The notes: a model not told the origin generated them from the sequence alone. 64,000 nucleotides of DNA from Sodalis praecaptivus (GCF_000517425.1 NZ_CP006569.1:1240001-1304000); one strand, 5' to 3'; numbered from the stretch's first letter, positions 10,599 through 20,497 are shown. Numbers and translations: made by a program.

Positions 10599-12026
10599 GT
10601 GAACAAGTGGCGTCCGTTTCCCCGTTCGCTGCGTCAATTGGTGATCCTGGCGTTCAGCCTAGTGCTACTGCCGCTGCTGCTGCTGGCGTGGCAAGCCTGG
10701 CAGAGTCTGGATACCCTGAGCGAGCAGGCGGCGGAGATCAACCGTTCGACGCTGGCGGACGCCCGGCGCACCGAAAATATGACCAGTTTGGCGCTGGCAA
10801 TGGAGCGCAGCTATCGCCAATATTGCGTTCTTGACGACCCAACGCTGGCGCGCTTGTACCAAAATCAGCGCCAGCAGTATCTCCAGACCCTAAGCGGTCG
10901 CGGCGATCTTTTGCCGGATCCGCGTTATCGTCAGCGCCTCGAAAGCCTGTTGGCCGCCCTTGACAAACTTCTTTGTGAAAACAGCGGTCCGGGCGGTCAG
11001 GCCTCGGCGCAGCTGGAGGCTTTTTCCCACGCCAACGGCGAATTGGTGCAGGCGACGCGCGAAAATATTTTTGCCCGCGGCCGCCAGTTGCAGCAGGCCA
11101 TCGCAGAACAGGGGCGCTTTTTTGGCTGGTTGGCGCTGTTGCTGTTTTTGTTCAGTTTGGCGCTGGTATTCTTGTTCACCCGTATGATTATCGGCCCGGT
11201 GAAGCGGGTGGAAAATATGATCAACCGGCTGGGGGAGGGGCAAGCGCTGGCCGCGGATACGCCGTTTAGCGGGCCGCGTGAAATTCAGTCCCTGGCCCAG
11301 CGCATTATTTGGCTGAATGAGCGTCTGGCCTGGTTGGAATCCCAGCGCCACGAGTTTCTGCGCCATATTTCCCATGAATTAAAGACGCCGCTCGCCAGCC
11401 TGCGCGAAGGGGCTGAACTGCTGGCGGATGAAGTGGCGGGTCCGCTGAGCGCCGATCAGAAGGACGTGGTAGCGATCCTCGATAGCAGCAGCCGCCACTT
11501 GCAGCAACTCATTGAACAATTGCTGGATTATAATCGCCGGTTGGCGGATGGCCCTTCTGGAGCTGAGGAGATCGATCTGGCGGCGATGGTAGCGGGCGTC
11601 ATCGCCGCCCACAGCCTGCCGGCGCGGGCCAAAGGTATACAGAACCACGTAACGCTTGAGGTGACCCATTGCCGGGCACAGCCGGCGCTTTTAAGCCGGG
11701 TGCTGGATAATCTGTATTCCAATGCGGTGCACTACGGCCAGGAATCCGGTAACATCTGGATCCGCAGCCGCCTCAGCGGGCAGCGTGTCCTGCTGGAGCT
11801 GGCCAATAGCGGGACGCCTATCGCTCAAACGGATCGGACGCTGATTTTCGAGCCGTTTTATCAAGGCAGCATCCAGCGTAAAGGCGCGGTGAAAGGCAGC
11901 GGACTGGGATTGAGCATCGCTCGGGATTGTATCCGCCGCATGCGCGGTGAACTCGATTTGGTGAGCGTGGATTACGCCGCGGTCTGCTTTCGCATTACCC
12001 TCCCCCAAACCGGCGAGAATGGTTAA
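10599..12026 (+). CDS. glrK: Sensor histidine kinase GlrK (QseE)
   Basis: Inner-membrane histidine kinase of the GlrK/GlrR system that activates glmY. Two membrane segments (about 13-31 and 176-195) flank a periplasmic loop. HAMP-like and dimerisation regions follow, with phospho-His259 in SHELKTP, then an ATPase domain with the N box (LDNLYSNAVHYG) and GSGLGLSIARD. The GTG at 10599 was chosen because NKWRPFPRSLRQL then aligns with the E. coli N-terminus at 475 aa and GAGGA lies 8 bp upstream. An ATG at 10593 and a TTG at 10584 are alternatives. glrK, qseG and glrR form an operon. Confidence 0.93.
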   Translation: MNKWRPFPRSLRQLVILAFSLVLLPLLLLAWQAWQSLDTLSEQAAEINRSTLADARRTENMTSLALAMERSYRQYCVLDDPTLARLYQNQRQQYLQTLSGRGDLLPDPRYRQRLESLLAALDKLLCENSGPGGQASAQLEAFSHANGELVQATRENIFARGRQLQQAIAEQGRFFGWLALLLFLFSLALVFLFTRMIIGPVKRVENMINRLGEGQALAADTPFSGPREIQSLAQRIIWLNERLAWLESQRHEFLRHISHELKTPLASLREGAELLADEVAGPLSADQKDVVAILDSSSRHLQQLIEQLLDYNRRLADGPSGAEEIDLAAMVAGVIAAHSLPARAKGIQNHVTLEVTHCRAQPALLSRVLDNLYSNAVHYGQESGNIWIRSRLSGQRVLLELANSGTPIAQTDRTLIFEPFYQGSIQRKGAVKGSGLGLSIARDCIRRMRGELDLVSVDYAAVCFRITLPQTGENG

Positions 12027-12029
12027 TAC

Positions 12030-13094
12030 ATGACTGGAGCAGCACGTTCATCGCGGCAGACCCCGCGTTACCTCTCTTGGCATTTGTCGGCCGTCTGCCG
12101 CCCGCGCGCCGCGCTGGTGGTGTTGCTGGCGCCGCTGCTGCTCTCCGCCTGCCAGCAGGACGGCGGCCGCCATCGGTTGCTCAGCGAGGTACCGGGATCC
12201 CACACCCATTTGGCGCCGGCAACGCTTGCACAAGTGTGCGATGACATCTGGCAGCGTGACGATGGGGTGGTGAACAAACCTGACTACTGGTTAAGCCTGA
12301 TGGAATGTGCTCCGCGCATGACGCCGGCGCAGGCGCGCGCGGAAGCCTGGCGACATCAGGATGCAAGCTGGCAGGACAGTTTCCGCCAGAGCATTCTGCT
12401 GGACGCCGCCGATATCGACATGACCGAGCGGCGGCGGGCCTATCATCGCCTGCTAAGCTACCGCGACAACTTTCCGGCCGGCATCTACCCCCTGTTTACG
12501 CTATGGCGCCAGCATCAGGCTCTACGGCTGGTATTGGCCGATGAGCGCAGCCGCGCCCAGCGTCAGCAACAGGAAAGCGACAAGCAGATGCGTGCGCTGA
12601 CGGCGCGCGAACAGCAGCTTAAACAGGAGCTGGCGGCTACCGCCCGCAAGCTGCAAAATCTGACCGATATCGAGCGGCGCCTATCATCGCGCAAATGGCA
12701 GACGCCGGACGATGACGGCCCGGCCGCCTCCGACGGCGGCAGCGGCAAACCGCCGTCCGAAGAACGGCAGACGCCGAAGGCGGGCGGCACAAGCGCTGCC
12801 GGCGGCGGCGCGAATGCCGCTCCTGCCGGCGCGGTACTCGGTGGCTCCGGCAACAAACCGCCGTCCGAAGAACGGCAGACGTCGAAGGATGACGGTACAA
12901 GCGCACTCGGCGGCGGCGCGAATGGCACTCCCGCCGGCGCGGCACTCGCTGCCCCCGGCGGCAAACCGCCTAGCGAACGACAGAGCGCGAAGGGTGACGG
13001 CACCAGCGCACCCGACGGCGGCGCGGCGGCCCCCCCTGCCGCGGCCGCCCGTCCGCCTGTTGCGGCGCCGGAGGCCGGGGAGCCACGCCAATGA
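12030..13094 (+). CDS. qseG: Outer-membrane lipoprotein QseG (GlrQ) with expanded repeat tail
   Basis: Lipoprotein partner of the GlrK sensor. A signal peptide ends in the lipobox LLSA-Cys41. The conserved body (about 50-230) includes DIWQRDDGV and a coiled, Q/E/R-rich segment ending LTDIERRLSSRK as in E. coli QseG. At 354 aa it is about 117 residues longer than the E. coli protein. The excess is a Gly/Ala/Pro/Ser tail containing three 36-residue repeats that start KPPSE (residues 240, 276 and 312). Whether the tail is exported or functional is unknown. It overlaps glrR by 4 bp (ATGA). Confidence 0.88.
   Translation: MTGAARSSRQTPRYLSWHLSAVCRPRAALVVLLAPLLLSACQQDGGRHRLLSEVPGSHTHLAPATLAQVCDDIWQRDDGVVNKPDYWLSLMECAPRMTPAQARAEAWRHQDASWQDSFRQSILLDAADIDMTERRRAYHRLLSYRDNFPAGIYPLFTLWRQHQALRLVLADERSRAQRQQQESDKQMRALTAREQQLKQELAATARKLQNLTDIERRLSSRKWQTPDDDGPAASDGGSGKPPSEERQTPKAGGTSAAGGGANAAPAGAVLGGSGNKPPSEERQTSKDDGTSALGGGANGTPAGAALAAPGGKPPSERQSAKGDGTSAPDGGAAAPPAAAARPPVAAPEAGEPRQ
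12747..13064 (+). repeat. 108-bp in-frame tandem repeats in qseG
   Basis: Repeat 1 runs 12747-12854 and repeat 2 runs 12855-12962. A third diverged copy, one codon shorter early on, continues to about 13064. Each encodes KPPSEERQT..GTS..GGGAN..PAGA. The period is an exact multiple of three, so the frame is kept. Confidence 0.92.
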
Positions 13095-14428
13095 GAACGC
13101 GCAAACACGCCAATTTATTGCTGGTGGATGATGATACCAGCCTGCTGAAGCTGCTGGGCATGAGGCTGACCAGCGAGGGGTTCACGGTCACGACCGCGGA
13201 AAACGGCCCAGAGGCGCTGCGGCAGCTGCTGCGCAATAAAATCGACTTGGTCATCAGCGATTTGCGCATGGACGAAATGGACGGTATCGCGCTGTTCAAG
13301 GCCATACAGCAGCAGCAGCCCGGCCTGCCGGTGATCATACTCACCGCCCACGGCTCGATCCCGGAAGCGGTGTCGGCGACCCAGGAAGGGGTGTTCAGTT
13401 TTCTGACCAAACCGGTGGATCGCGACGCGCTTTATCGCGCCATCGACGAAGCGCTGGCGTTGACCCAACCCGCCAGCGATGAACGCTGGCGGGAGGCCAT
13501 CGTTACCCGCAGCCCGCTCATGCTGCGCCTGCTGGAGCAAGCGAAGATGGTCGCCCAGTCGGACGTCAGCATCCTGCTAAGCGGGCAGAGCGGCACCGGC
13601 AAAGAGATTTTGGCAAAAGCGATCCACGCCGCCAGCCCGCGCGCCCATGCCCCGTTCGTGGCAATAAACTGCGGTGCCTTACCGGAGCCGCTGCTGGAGT
13701 CCGAACTGTTCGGCCATGCCCGCGGCGCTTTCACCGGCGCGGTCAGTCAGCGTGAAGGGTTATTCCAGGCCGCCGACGGGGGGACGCTATTTCTTGATGA
13801 AATCGGCGATATGCCGCTGTCGTTGCAGGTCAAATTGCTGCGGGTACTGCAAGAGCGCAAGGTACGCCCGCTCGGCAGCGATCGCGATCGCGCTATCGAT
13901 GTGCGCATTTTGTCCGCTACCCATCGCGATTTGCCGAAGGCGATGGCGGCGGGGGAGTTCCGCGAGGATCTCTATTATCGATTGAATGTCGTCAGCCTGA
14001 AACTGCCGCCCTTGCACGAACGGGCCGAGGATATCCCCCTGCTGGCGCAGCATTTATTACGTATGGCGGCGCAGCGCCATAAACCCTTCGTGCGCAGTTT
14101 TTCCGCCGATGCCATGAGACGACTGGTGGCCGCCGGCTGGCCCGGTAATGTACGCCAACTGGTGAACGTGATAGAACAGTGTGTGGCGTTAACCTCCACG
14201 CCGGTCATCGGTGATGCGCTGGTAGCGCAGGCGCTGGCGGATGATACCACGGTGATGCCGACCTTCGCCGAGGCGCGCCATCAATTCGAGTTGCGCTATT
14301 TACGCAAGCTATTGCAGATAACCCGCGGAAATGTGACGCAGGCCGCACGGATGGCTGGTCGCAACCGTACAGAATTTTATAAACTCTTGTCCCGCCACAC
14401 GCTGGACCCGAATGATTTTAAACATTGA
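13091..14428 (+). CDS. glrR: Sigma-54-dependent response regulator GlrR (QseF)
   Basis: NtrC-type activator of glmY. Order: receiver domain with phospho-acceptor Asp57 (VISDLRM), AAA+ sigma-54-interacting domain (about 135-365) with Walker A GQSGTGKE and the GAFTGA loop that contacts sigma-54, and a C-terminal Fis-type helix-turn-helix ([20 protein letters not shown]). 445 aa against 444 in E. coli. The two TGTC-N10-GACA sites upstream of glmY are its expected targets. Translationally coupled to qseG through an ATGA overlap. Confidence 0.96.
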   Translation: MRTRKHANLLLVDDDTSLLKLLGMRLTSEGFTVTTAENGPEALRQLLRNKIDLVISDLRMDEMDGIALFKAIQQQQPGLPVIILTAHGSIPEAVSATQEGVFSFLTKPVDRDALYRAIDEALALTQPASDERWREAIVTRSPLMLRLLEQAKMVAQSDVSILLSGQSGTGKEILAKAIHAASPRAHAPFVAINCGALPEPLLESELFGHARGAFTGAVSQREGLFQAADGGTLFLDEIGDMPLSLQVKLLRVLQERKVRPLGSDRDRAIDVRILSATHRDLPKAMAAGEFREDLYYRLNVVSLKLPPLHERAEDIPLLAQHLLRMAAQRHKPFVRSFSADAMRRLVAAGWPGNVRQLVNVIEQCVALTSTPVIGDALVAQALADDTTVMPTFAEARHQFELRYLRKLLQITRGNVTQAARMAGRNRTEFYKLLSRHTLDPNDFKH

Positions 14429-14827
<399 letters not shown>

Positions 14828-15199
14828 GGCACGCTGCCGGCGGCCGAAGCCATTGGAACACCGACGCCGTTGCGCCGGCGCCCGAGGAGCGGCACAGGAT
14901 GCCTCTCGGCAATATCGCCACGCGTAGGCGGTAAGCGTAGGCGTGGGCGCCGTGAGCGCGCAACGCACCGGATGTCTGCGGGGGGCGCGCATGAATTTTT
15001 CCGCCTTCGCGATGAAAATATTTCGCGATGTGGCCCGGGGGGCGGCTACAGGCTGGATGCGGCCGTTTAAAGGAAATCGTTTGCGTAAAAAGCGGCGCTG
15101 GACCCTTTCGGAAATGTGGCAAAAAAGATTACACTGACGGCCGGTCATTCCCCCTAATTTAATCGCCGTAGTAGGTTAGCTGAGAGTCAGGAGAAACAG
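14828..15199. other. glnB-glyA intergenic region; hmp absent
   Basis: In E. coli the flavohaemoglobin gene hmp lies between glnB and glyA. Here the 372-bp gap contains no recognisable hmp piece on either strand. It does hold the glyA control region: a PurR box (15071-15086) and a MetR-like TGAA-N5-TTC element at 15013-15025. Open frames on both strands here have no family likeness. Confidence 0.6.
15071..15086 (+). promoter_or_regulatory. PurR operator of glyA
   Basis: AGGAAATCGTTTGCGT matches the inverted PurR consensus at 14 of 16 positions, with the central CG. PurR control of glyA is established in E. coli. Confidence 0.8.
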
Positions 15200-16453
15200 A
15201 TGTTAAAGCGTGATATGAACATTGCAGATTATGATGCCGCACTGTGGCAGGCAATGGAGCAGGAAGTGGTGCGCCAGGAAGAGCACATTGAACTGATTGC
15301 ATCTGAAAACTACACCAGCCCGCGCGTTATGCAGGCCCAGGGCTCACAGTTGACCAATAAGTACGCGGAAGGCTATCCCGGCAAGCGCTACTACGGCGGA
15401 TGTGAATATGTCGACGTGGTGGAGCAGTTGGCCATCGATCGCGCCAAAGCGCTGTTTGGCGCCGATTATGCCAATGTTCAGCCGCATTCGGGATCGCAAG
15501 CCAACTTCGCCGTTTATACCACCTTGCTGCAGCCGGGCGATACCGTGCTGGGGATGAATCTGGCGCACGGCGGTCATTTGACCCACGGCTCCCCGGTCAA
15601 TTTCTCCGGCAAATTGTACAATATCGTGCCTTACGGTATCGATGAGAGCGGCCATATCGATTATGAGCAGCTGGCCGAACTGGCGAAAACCCATCAGCCG
15701 AAAATGATTATCGGTGGTTTCTCCGCTTATTCCGGCGTGGTGGACTGGGCCAAAATGCGGCAAATCGCCGACAGTATCGGCGCTTATCTGTTCGTGGATA
15801 TGGCCCACGTGGCGGGTCTTATCGCCGCCGGCGTGTATCCGAACCCGGTGCCCCACGCGCACGTGGTGACCACCACGACCCACAAGACGCTGGCCGGCCC
15901 CCGCGGCGGTTTGATCCTGGCCAAAGGCGGCAGCGAAGAGCTGTACAAAAAGCTGAACTCTGCCGTGTTCCCCGGCGCGCAGGGCGGTCCGTTGATGCAC
16001 GTGATCGCCGCCAAGGCGGTGGCGCTGAAAGAGGCGATGGAGCCCGCGTTCAAAACCTACCAGCAGCAGGTGGCCAAAAATGCCAAGGCCATGGTGGAAG
16101 TTTTCTTGTCGCGCGGGTTCAAAGTCGTCTCCGGCGCTACCGATAATCACCTGTTCTTGCTGGATTTAGTAGATAAAAACCTGACCGGAAAAGAGGCGGA
16201 TGCGGCGCTGGGCCGTGCCAATATCACCGTCAACAAGAACAGCGTGCCGAACGATCCAAAAAGCCCGTTCGTTACCTCCGGGGTGCGTATCGGCACGCCG
16301 GCGGTCACCCGCCGCGGTTTTACCGAGGCCGATGTGCGTGAATTGGCCGGCTGGATGTGCGACGTGCTGGAAAATATCAACGATGACGCGGTGATTGAAC
16401 GGACTAAAAATAAAGTGCTGGATATCTGTGCTCGTCATCCCGTTTACGCCTGA
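15200..16453 (+). CDS. glyA: Serine hydroxymethyltransferase
   Basis: PLP enzyme interconverting serine plus tetrahydrofolate with glycine plus 5,10-methylene-THF, the main one-carbon source for purine and thymidylate synthesis. 417 aa, colinear with E. coli GlyA without indels. The PLP lysine lies in [13 protein letters not shown] (about residue 229), and YGGCEYVD and [12 protein letters not shown] are conserved. The start follows an AGGAGAAACAG ribosome site. A strong terminator follows. The PurR box upstream fits its role in purine supply. Confidence 0.98.
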   Translation: MLKRDMNIADYDAALWQAMEQEVVRQEEHIELIASENYTSPRVMQAQGSQLTNKYAEGYPGKRYYGGCEYVDVVEQLAIDRAKALFGADYANVQPHSGSQANFAVYTTLLQPGDTVLGMNLAHGGHLTHGSPVNFSGKLYNIVPYGIDESGHIDYEQLAELAKTHQPKMIIGGFSAYSGVVDWAKMRQIADSIGAYLFVDMAHVAGLIAAGVYPNPVPHAHVVTTTTHKTLAGPRGGLILAKGGSEELYKKLNSAVFPGAQGGPLMHVIAAKAVALKEAMEPAFKTYQQQVAKNAKAMVEVFLSRGFKVVSGATDNHLFLLDLVDKNLTGKEADAALGRANITVNKNSVPNDPKSPFVTSGVRIGTPAVTRRGFTEADVRELAGWMCDVLENINDDAVIERTKNKVLDICARHPVYA

Positions 16454-16526
16454 CGGTAGCGGACGGTACTAACGAAACAAGGGGACTGCTCGGCGCTTGC
16501 TGGCGCACCCCCGTCACAAACGGCTA

Positions 16527-16554
16527 ACCGGCCCCCCGCGGGGCCGGTTTTTTT
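16527..16554 (+). terminator. Intrinsic terminator of glyA
   Basis: ACCGGCCCC at 16527-16535 pairs with GGGGCCGGT at 16540-16548, followed by seven T's. It stands 74 bp after the glyA stop. Confidence 0.92.
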
Positions 16555-16715
16555 GGAGGTCCTGGCAGCGCCGAGGCGCGCTTGGGCTACCCTCGCCGCC
16601 GATTGTCGGCCCGGCGTTTTTCGGGCCACGCGCCGCCCGTCGGCCAGCGCGGGCCGAGGTTGTCTCAGGACGCGCAGGCGATACGGCACCGGCTCGGCAG
16701 TATCGCAGTCGGGAT

Positions 16716-17969
16716 TCAGGATTCGAGCAGATCGCGGATCCGCTGGCGCTGCGCCTGCGGCAGCGGTATGCGCACCTGCAGCAGCGGCGGCGAGTATAAG
16801 GGCAATTGCATCTGGAACGGGGTAATCACCAGCACGGTATTTTTCGGCGCGCCGCGCGCCTGAAATTCGGTGACCGATTGAAATTTGATATTCAGCGGCA
16901 ACAGCGTCAGTTCCCGAATTTGCAGCTCCAGTTTGCGTTCCTGCTCTCCCTCTGATTGGCTTAAAATCACCACCTGTTTTTCCTGCAAATCCGTCTCTTG
17001 CATCAACCAGGCGCCGAAGATGACCGCAATCAGACCCATCTCCTCTCGGCTGAAACGAATACGATACTCCGCTTCCAGCGGTATCATCGCCGCGCGGGTA
17101 GCGCGCAGCAGACTGGGATATTTTTCCTCTACTTCGCTTTGCAGGCTGCTATCGATGCCCATGTGGAAATGGCAGCGTTCCAACGCGGCGCTCAAATGGA
17201 AAAACAGCTGTTCCGCCAGCGGGCCCTCGTGGGGAAACGTTCTACCGGAAAGCTGCGCGAAACGGCTGATAAGTCGCGCGACCGCCTGGCTCAGCCGCCG
17301 ATCGTCGGCTGAGTTCGGATCGGCGGGCTCAGGATGCTTCAGCAAACTGATCAGCAGCGTGAGCCCGAACACTTCGCTGTCCGGCAGCGACCAGTCGCGA
17401 AACGCTGCCTGCACCGCCGGGTACGCTTGTTTCTGGCTAAGCCATTGCCGCTGATGCTGATTGAACGCCGGCGTCTGCTGGCGGTGGCACTGTAACAGTA
17501 GATAACGCAGCCAGAGCGTGAGGAACTGGCGGTTACTTTCGGCACGTTGCACGGGCAATAGGGGTAAAAGGCGCTCAAGCGCGTCCGTCAGGCGCGACGG
17601 TGGAAATTGCAGCGCGGGCGGCAGGCTATGCCACTGCTGGGTCAGCGCCGCGGTGAAATCGCGTTCGACGCGATCGGGGCACAACCGCAGCGCCCGACGT
17701 AGACCCTCGAACAGACACAACCGATGATTGAGTATGTTGCCCTCAATACGGTATTCCTCCTCCCGGCGGCGCAGGGCGAGCCGATACAGCGTGCCGATTT
17801 CGGCGTCGAGTTGCGCGAGATCGCGTTGTGTGGTCTCGGGATCCGTCCCGCATTGATGCGCCAGCTGCGTCAGCGAGCAAGGCGCCGTCGCCGAATACAG
17901 CAGCAGCAACAGATGGCTGCGCCTGCCGGAAGCGGACAGCGCGGGCGCCTGTGAAGTGGGCGGACTCAT
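16716..17969 (-). CDS. csiE: Stationary-phase inducible protein CsiE (PRD-type)
   Basis: CsiE is a sigma-S and CRP-dependent stationary-phase protein of unknown function, related to PTS-regulation-domain (BglG-like) proteins. The C-terminal third is closely like E. coli CsiE: VIFGAWLMQETDLQEKQVVIL and IRELTLLPLNIKFQS. The N-terminal half, with a helix-turn-helix-like segment (about 20-60), is more diverged. 417 aa against 426. It is transcribed divergently from the NicO-type transporter. Confidence 0.88.
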   Translation of the reverse strand: MSPPTSQAPALSASGRRSHLLLLLYSATAPCSLTQLAHQCGTDPETTQRDLAQLDAEIGTLYRLALRRREEEYRIEGNILNHRLCLFEGLRRALRLCPDRVERDFTAALTQQWHSLPPALQFPPSRLTDALERLLPLLPVQRAESNRQFLTLWLRYLLLQCHRQQTPAFNQHQRQWLSQKQAYPAVQAAFRDWSLPDSEVFGLTLLISLLKHPEPADPNSADDRRLSQAVARLISRFAQLSGRTFPHEGPLAEQLFFHLSAALERCHFHMGIDSSLQSEVEEKYPSLLRATRAAMIPLEAEYRIRFSREEMGLIAVIFGAWLMQETDLQEKQVVILSQSEGEQERKLELQIRELTLLPLNIKFQSVTEFQARGAPKNTVLVITPFQMQLPLYSPPLLQVRIPLPQAQRQRIRDLLES

Positions 17970-18274
17970 GGGTCGTATAACCTTTTGGTTATCGTAATAG
18001 CCTTAATCATAGTCAACCGCCCCCGCTCGTTTACCGGCGTGGCGTTTTTTGTTTTACAGCTTTAAGCCGCGTCACATTTTTCCGCTTGGCCGCGTTAGAA
18101 TTTCTTTTTTTGGAGTCACTTTTTCCATTCCAGCCTCGCCGCCTCTTTCTCGGCTCGGCCCGTGCGGCCGTGACGCTTGCCGGTCTGGTGAAACCAGGGA
18201 TGGATCCTCGTCTAAGTTATGTTATTTTATAACATTATCAGGTTGAGGGCATCGAGCGCCCGCCGGGAGAAGGT
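17970..18274. promoter_or_regulatory. csiE-transporter divergent intergenic region
   Basis: 305 bp between divergent genes. It contains the Zur-like palindrome at 18219-18235 close to the transporter start. In some relatives a DUF1007 gene (ZevA type) precedes such a transporter; none is present here. Confidence 0.5.
18219..18235. promoter_or_regulatory. Zur-like box upstream of the metal transporter
   Basis: ATGTTAT-TTT-ATAACAT is a perfect 7+3+7 palindrome. It resembles the enterobacterial Zur core (ATGTTATANTATAACAT) and stands 40 bp upstream of the transporter start. Zinc-dependent repression is inferred. Confidence 0.65.
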
Positions 18275-19414
18275 GTGACAAAAACTAACGATCGCGCGCT
18301 GCGGCCGGGGGAATTTCGTTCGTTTCGCGTTTGGCTGAATTTATGGCCGCTAGGGGTTTTTTTAGGGGCGCTGGCGGCGGCGGGGCACGTGATCTGGCTA
18401 CGCTGGCCGCAGATACTGTTGCAAATGGTCCAGTGGCAAAAGCAACTGCACCAGCACATGGTCGTGCTGTTGCAGGAGGTACAAGGCAATCCACACCATT
18501 ATGGCGCCACGCTGCTGCTGTTCAGTTTCGTCTATGGCATCCTGCACGCGGTCGGACCGGGCCACGGCAAAGTCGTGATTACTACCTATCTCGCCACCCA
18601 CCGTTCCCGGCTGCGGCAAAGTTTGCTGATGACGCTGGCCGCCGCCCTGTTACAGGGCTCGATGGCGATAATACTGGTCACCCTGACGCTGAATCTGCTG
18701 CGCCTGTCTTCGCGCACGCTTCATCTTGGCCAGTTCTGGCTGGAAAAGGCCAGTTTTGTCCTGGTGGGAGGCCTGGGCCTCTGGCTGTGCTGGCGCGCGC
18801 TTAAGCGCTTACAGCGGCTATTGCGGGCTGCTGCGGCACAGGAGAAGGCGCCGGTAGAGCGGGCGACCGCGGCGCCGGATAAGGCGCTGAGCTTACGGGC
18901 GGCCGCGGTGCAGGATGAGACGCTGGTCTCCGGGGCTGCTGCGGCACAGGAGAAGGCGCCGGTAATCCGGGCATTGACATCGTTGGACCATCACCATCAC
19001 GCGGATTGCGGCTGTGGGCACCGCCATTTGCCGCGGGATGAGGAGTTGCGGGCGGCCGACGGCTGGTACGATCGCGCCGCCGTGGTGGTGTCCATGGGAC
19101 TGCGCCCTTGCTCCGGCGCGGTGTTGGTGCTGCTGTTCGCCAAAGTGATCGGCGTGTATGCCTGGGGCGTCTCGTCCGCGCTGATGATGGCCGCGGGTAC
19201 GGCGCTGACGCTGTTAGCGCTGGCGCTGCTGGTGTTCTTCGGCCGTAGCATCGCCGAACGGCTGATAACGCCGCGCGCGCCGTCGCTGTGGCGAAATGTG
19301 GTATGGACAACGCTGGCGCTCGCCGGCGGGGTGCTATTGGTGGGGGCGGGCGCGCTGCTATATTTCAGCGCGGTGCCGGAGATGGTAAGCGGTATCCGCC
19401 CGTTTAGCGTCTGA
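18275..19414 (+). CDS. NicO-family nickel/cobalt (possibly zinc) transporter
   Basis: Multi-span inner-membrane metal transporter of the NicO (RcnA/ZevB-like) family. It starts GTG just after GGGAGAAGG. The metal-binding helix motif HAVGPGHGK (about residue 90) and the second family motif GLRPCSGA (about residue 275) are present. The central loop carries DHHHHADCGCGHRH and, just before it, four tandem 12-residue repeats (185-232) of the type AAAAQEKAPVER. The Zur-like box suggests a role in zinc rather than nickel, as for ZevB, but the substrate is not proven by sequence. Confidence 0.8.
   Translation: MTKTNDRALRPGEFRSFRVWLNLWPLGVFLGALAAAGHVIWLRWPQILLQMVQWQKQLHQHMVVLLQEVQGNPHHYGATLLLFSFVYGILHAVGPGHGKVVITTYLATHRSRLRQSLLMTLAAALLQGSMAIILVTLTLNLLRLSSRTLHLGQFWLEKASFVLVGGLGLWLCWRALKRLQRLLRAAAAQEKAPVERATAAPDKALSLRAAAVQDETLVSGAAAAQEKAPVIRALTSLDHHHHADCGCGHRHLPRDEELRAADGWYDRAAVVVSMGLRPCSGAVLVLLFAKVIGVYAWGVSSALMMAAGTALTLLALALLVFFGRSIAERLITPRAPSLWRNVVWTTLALAGGVLLVGAGALLYFSAVPEMVSGIRPFSV
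18827..18970 (+). repeat. 36-bp in-frame repeats in the transporter loop
   Basis: Four 12-codon units: AAAAQEKAPVER, ATAAPDKALSLR, AAAVQDETLVSG, AAAAQEKAPVIR. Units 1 and 4 are almost identical at DNA level. They lie directly before the His/Cys-rich cluster, inside a predicted cytoplasmic loop. Confidence 0.88.
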
Positions 19415-20179
19415 TTACACCACCGCCGCCATGCCGCCGTCGACAAACAGCAGATGACCGTTGACGAAATCGGCGGCGGGGGAGGCGAGGAACACCGCCG
19501 CGCCGATCAATTCCTGGGGGTCTCCCCAGCGCCCGGCGGGCGTCCGCTGGAATAACCAGGTGTTGAACGCGTCGTCCTGCGCCAGCGAGGTGGTCATTTC
19601 GGTTTTGAAATAGCCTGGCGCGATACCGTTGACCTGGATATTGTAGGGCGCAAGTTCGGCGCACATCCCACGGGTCAGCATTTTGACCGCCCCTTTCGCG
19701 GCGGCGTAAGGGGTAATGTTGGGTCGGGCAAGCTCGCTTTGCATCGAGCCGATGTTGATGATTTTGCCTCGGCGGCGCGTCACCATCCGCTTTGCCACCT
19801 GTTGAGAAACCAGAAATACCGCTTTCTGGTTTACATTGATAATCTCATCCCAGTCGGCTTCGGGGAACGACAGCAGCGGATGCCGGCGCTGAATACCCGC
19901 ATTATTGATCAATATGTCGATCGGACCCTGGCACTGCTCCAGTTTCTCAATCGCGCGGCTGACCTCGGCGCCATCGGTAATATCAAAGCACACGCCCAGT
20001 GCGTCCAGGCCCTCGGCGCGCAGTTGCTCCGCGGCCCGCTCGGCGTTCGCCGTGGTCGTCGCCGTCACGATAACGCTGGCGCCATAGCGGCCGAGGCCGC
20101 TGGCCAGCAGATACCCAATCCCCCGGGCACCGCCGGTGATGAGCGCCCGTTTTCCCGTTAAATCAAACAGATCATGCAT
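19415..20179 (-). CDS. idnO: Gluconate 5-dehydrogenase (IdnO-like SDR)
   Basis: Short-chain dehydrogenase reducing 5-keto-D-gluconate to gluconate. Rossmann motif GGARGIG near residue 17, NNAGIQRRHP, and catalytic YxxxK (YAAAKGA) are present. 254 aa, as E. coli IdnO, with long identical stretches such as KGAVKMLTRGMC and NIQVNGIAPGYFKTEM. None of the other L-idonate genes (idnD, idnT, idnR) is beside it, so the substrate range could differ. Convergent with the NicO transporter. Confidence 0.88.
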   Translation of the reverse strand: MHDLFDLTGKRALITGGARGIGYLLASGLGRYGASVIVTATTTANAERAAEQLRAEGLDALGVCFDITDGAEVSRAIEKLEQCQGPIDILINNAGIQRRHPLLSFPEADWDEIINVNQKAVFLVSQQVAKRMVTRRRGKIINIGSMQSELARPNITPYAAAKGAVKMLTRGMCAELAPYNIQVNGIAPGYFKTEMTTSLAQDDAFNTWLFQRTPAGRWGDPQELIGAAVFLASPAADFVNGHLLFVDGGMAAVV

Positions 20180-20497
20180 CCAGTCCTCCTTTGTTGACGA
20201 GTAGGTGAGACAGTCGGAGAGATCGCCGCGGCGCTTTTCCCCCAGAGGACTTCTCTACCATGATTTGACCGGCATGGGAATGACCTTGCGTGGGCGGAAG
20301 GGCAAAATGAACCCGAGGAAGCGCTAAACGGCAAGTCAGACCGGGGCAACGGCGATTTTGGACAGGGAAACGGTAACGGGAGGGAAATAGCGCGGCAACG
20401 GAAAGAGGGGAGCGAGATAACGAACCTGTTGAACGGCACCAGGCGTTGCGCCCGTGACGCCAGGGCCGGCGGCGATGTGCCGGCCCTGGATAAAAGC
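20180..20497. other. idnO-suhB intergenic region
   Basis: 318 bp. A perfect 11-bp inverted repeat (CCAGGGCCGGC at 20460-20470, GCCGGCCCTGG at 20479-20489) lies just past the suhB stop. It has no T-tract in the suhB direction, so it may be a transcript-end hairpin rather than a classic terminator. The rest is purine-rich with no gene. Confidence 0.5.

Noticed and set aside
12563-13108. 181-codon minus-strand frame across the qseG repeats
   Set aside because: An antisense image of the in-frame 108-bp repeats; it has no start context or family match.
20460-20489. Classic rho-independent terminator of suhB
   Set aside because: A perfect 11-bp stem, but the suhB direction lacks a T-run after it. 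Recorded only as a hairpin.
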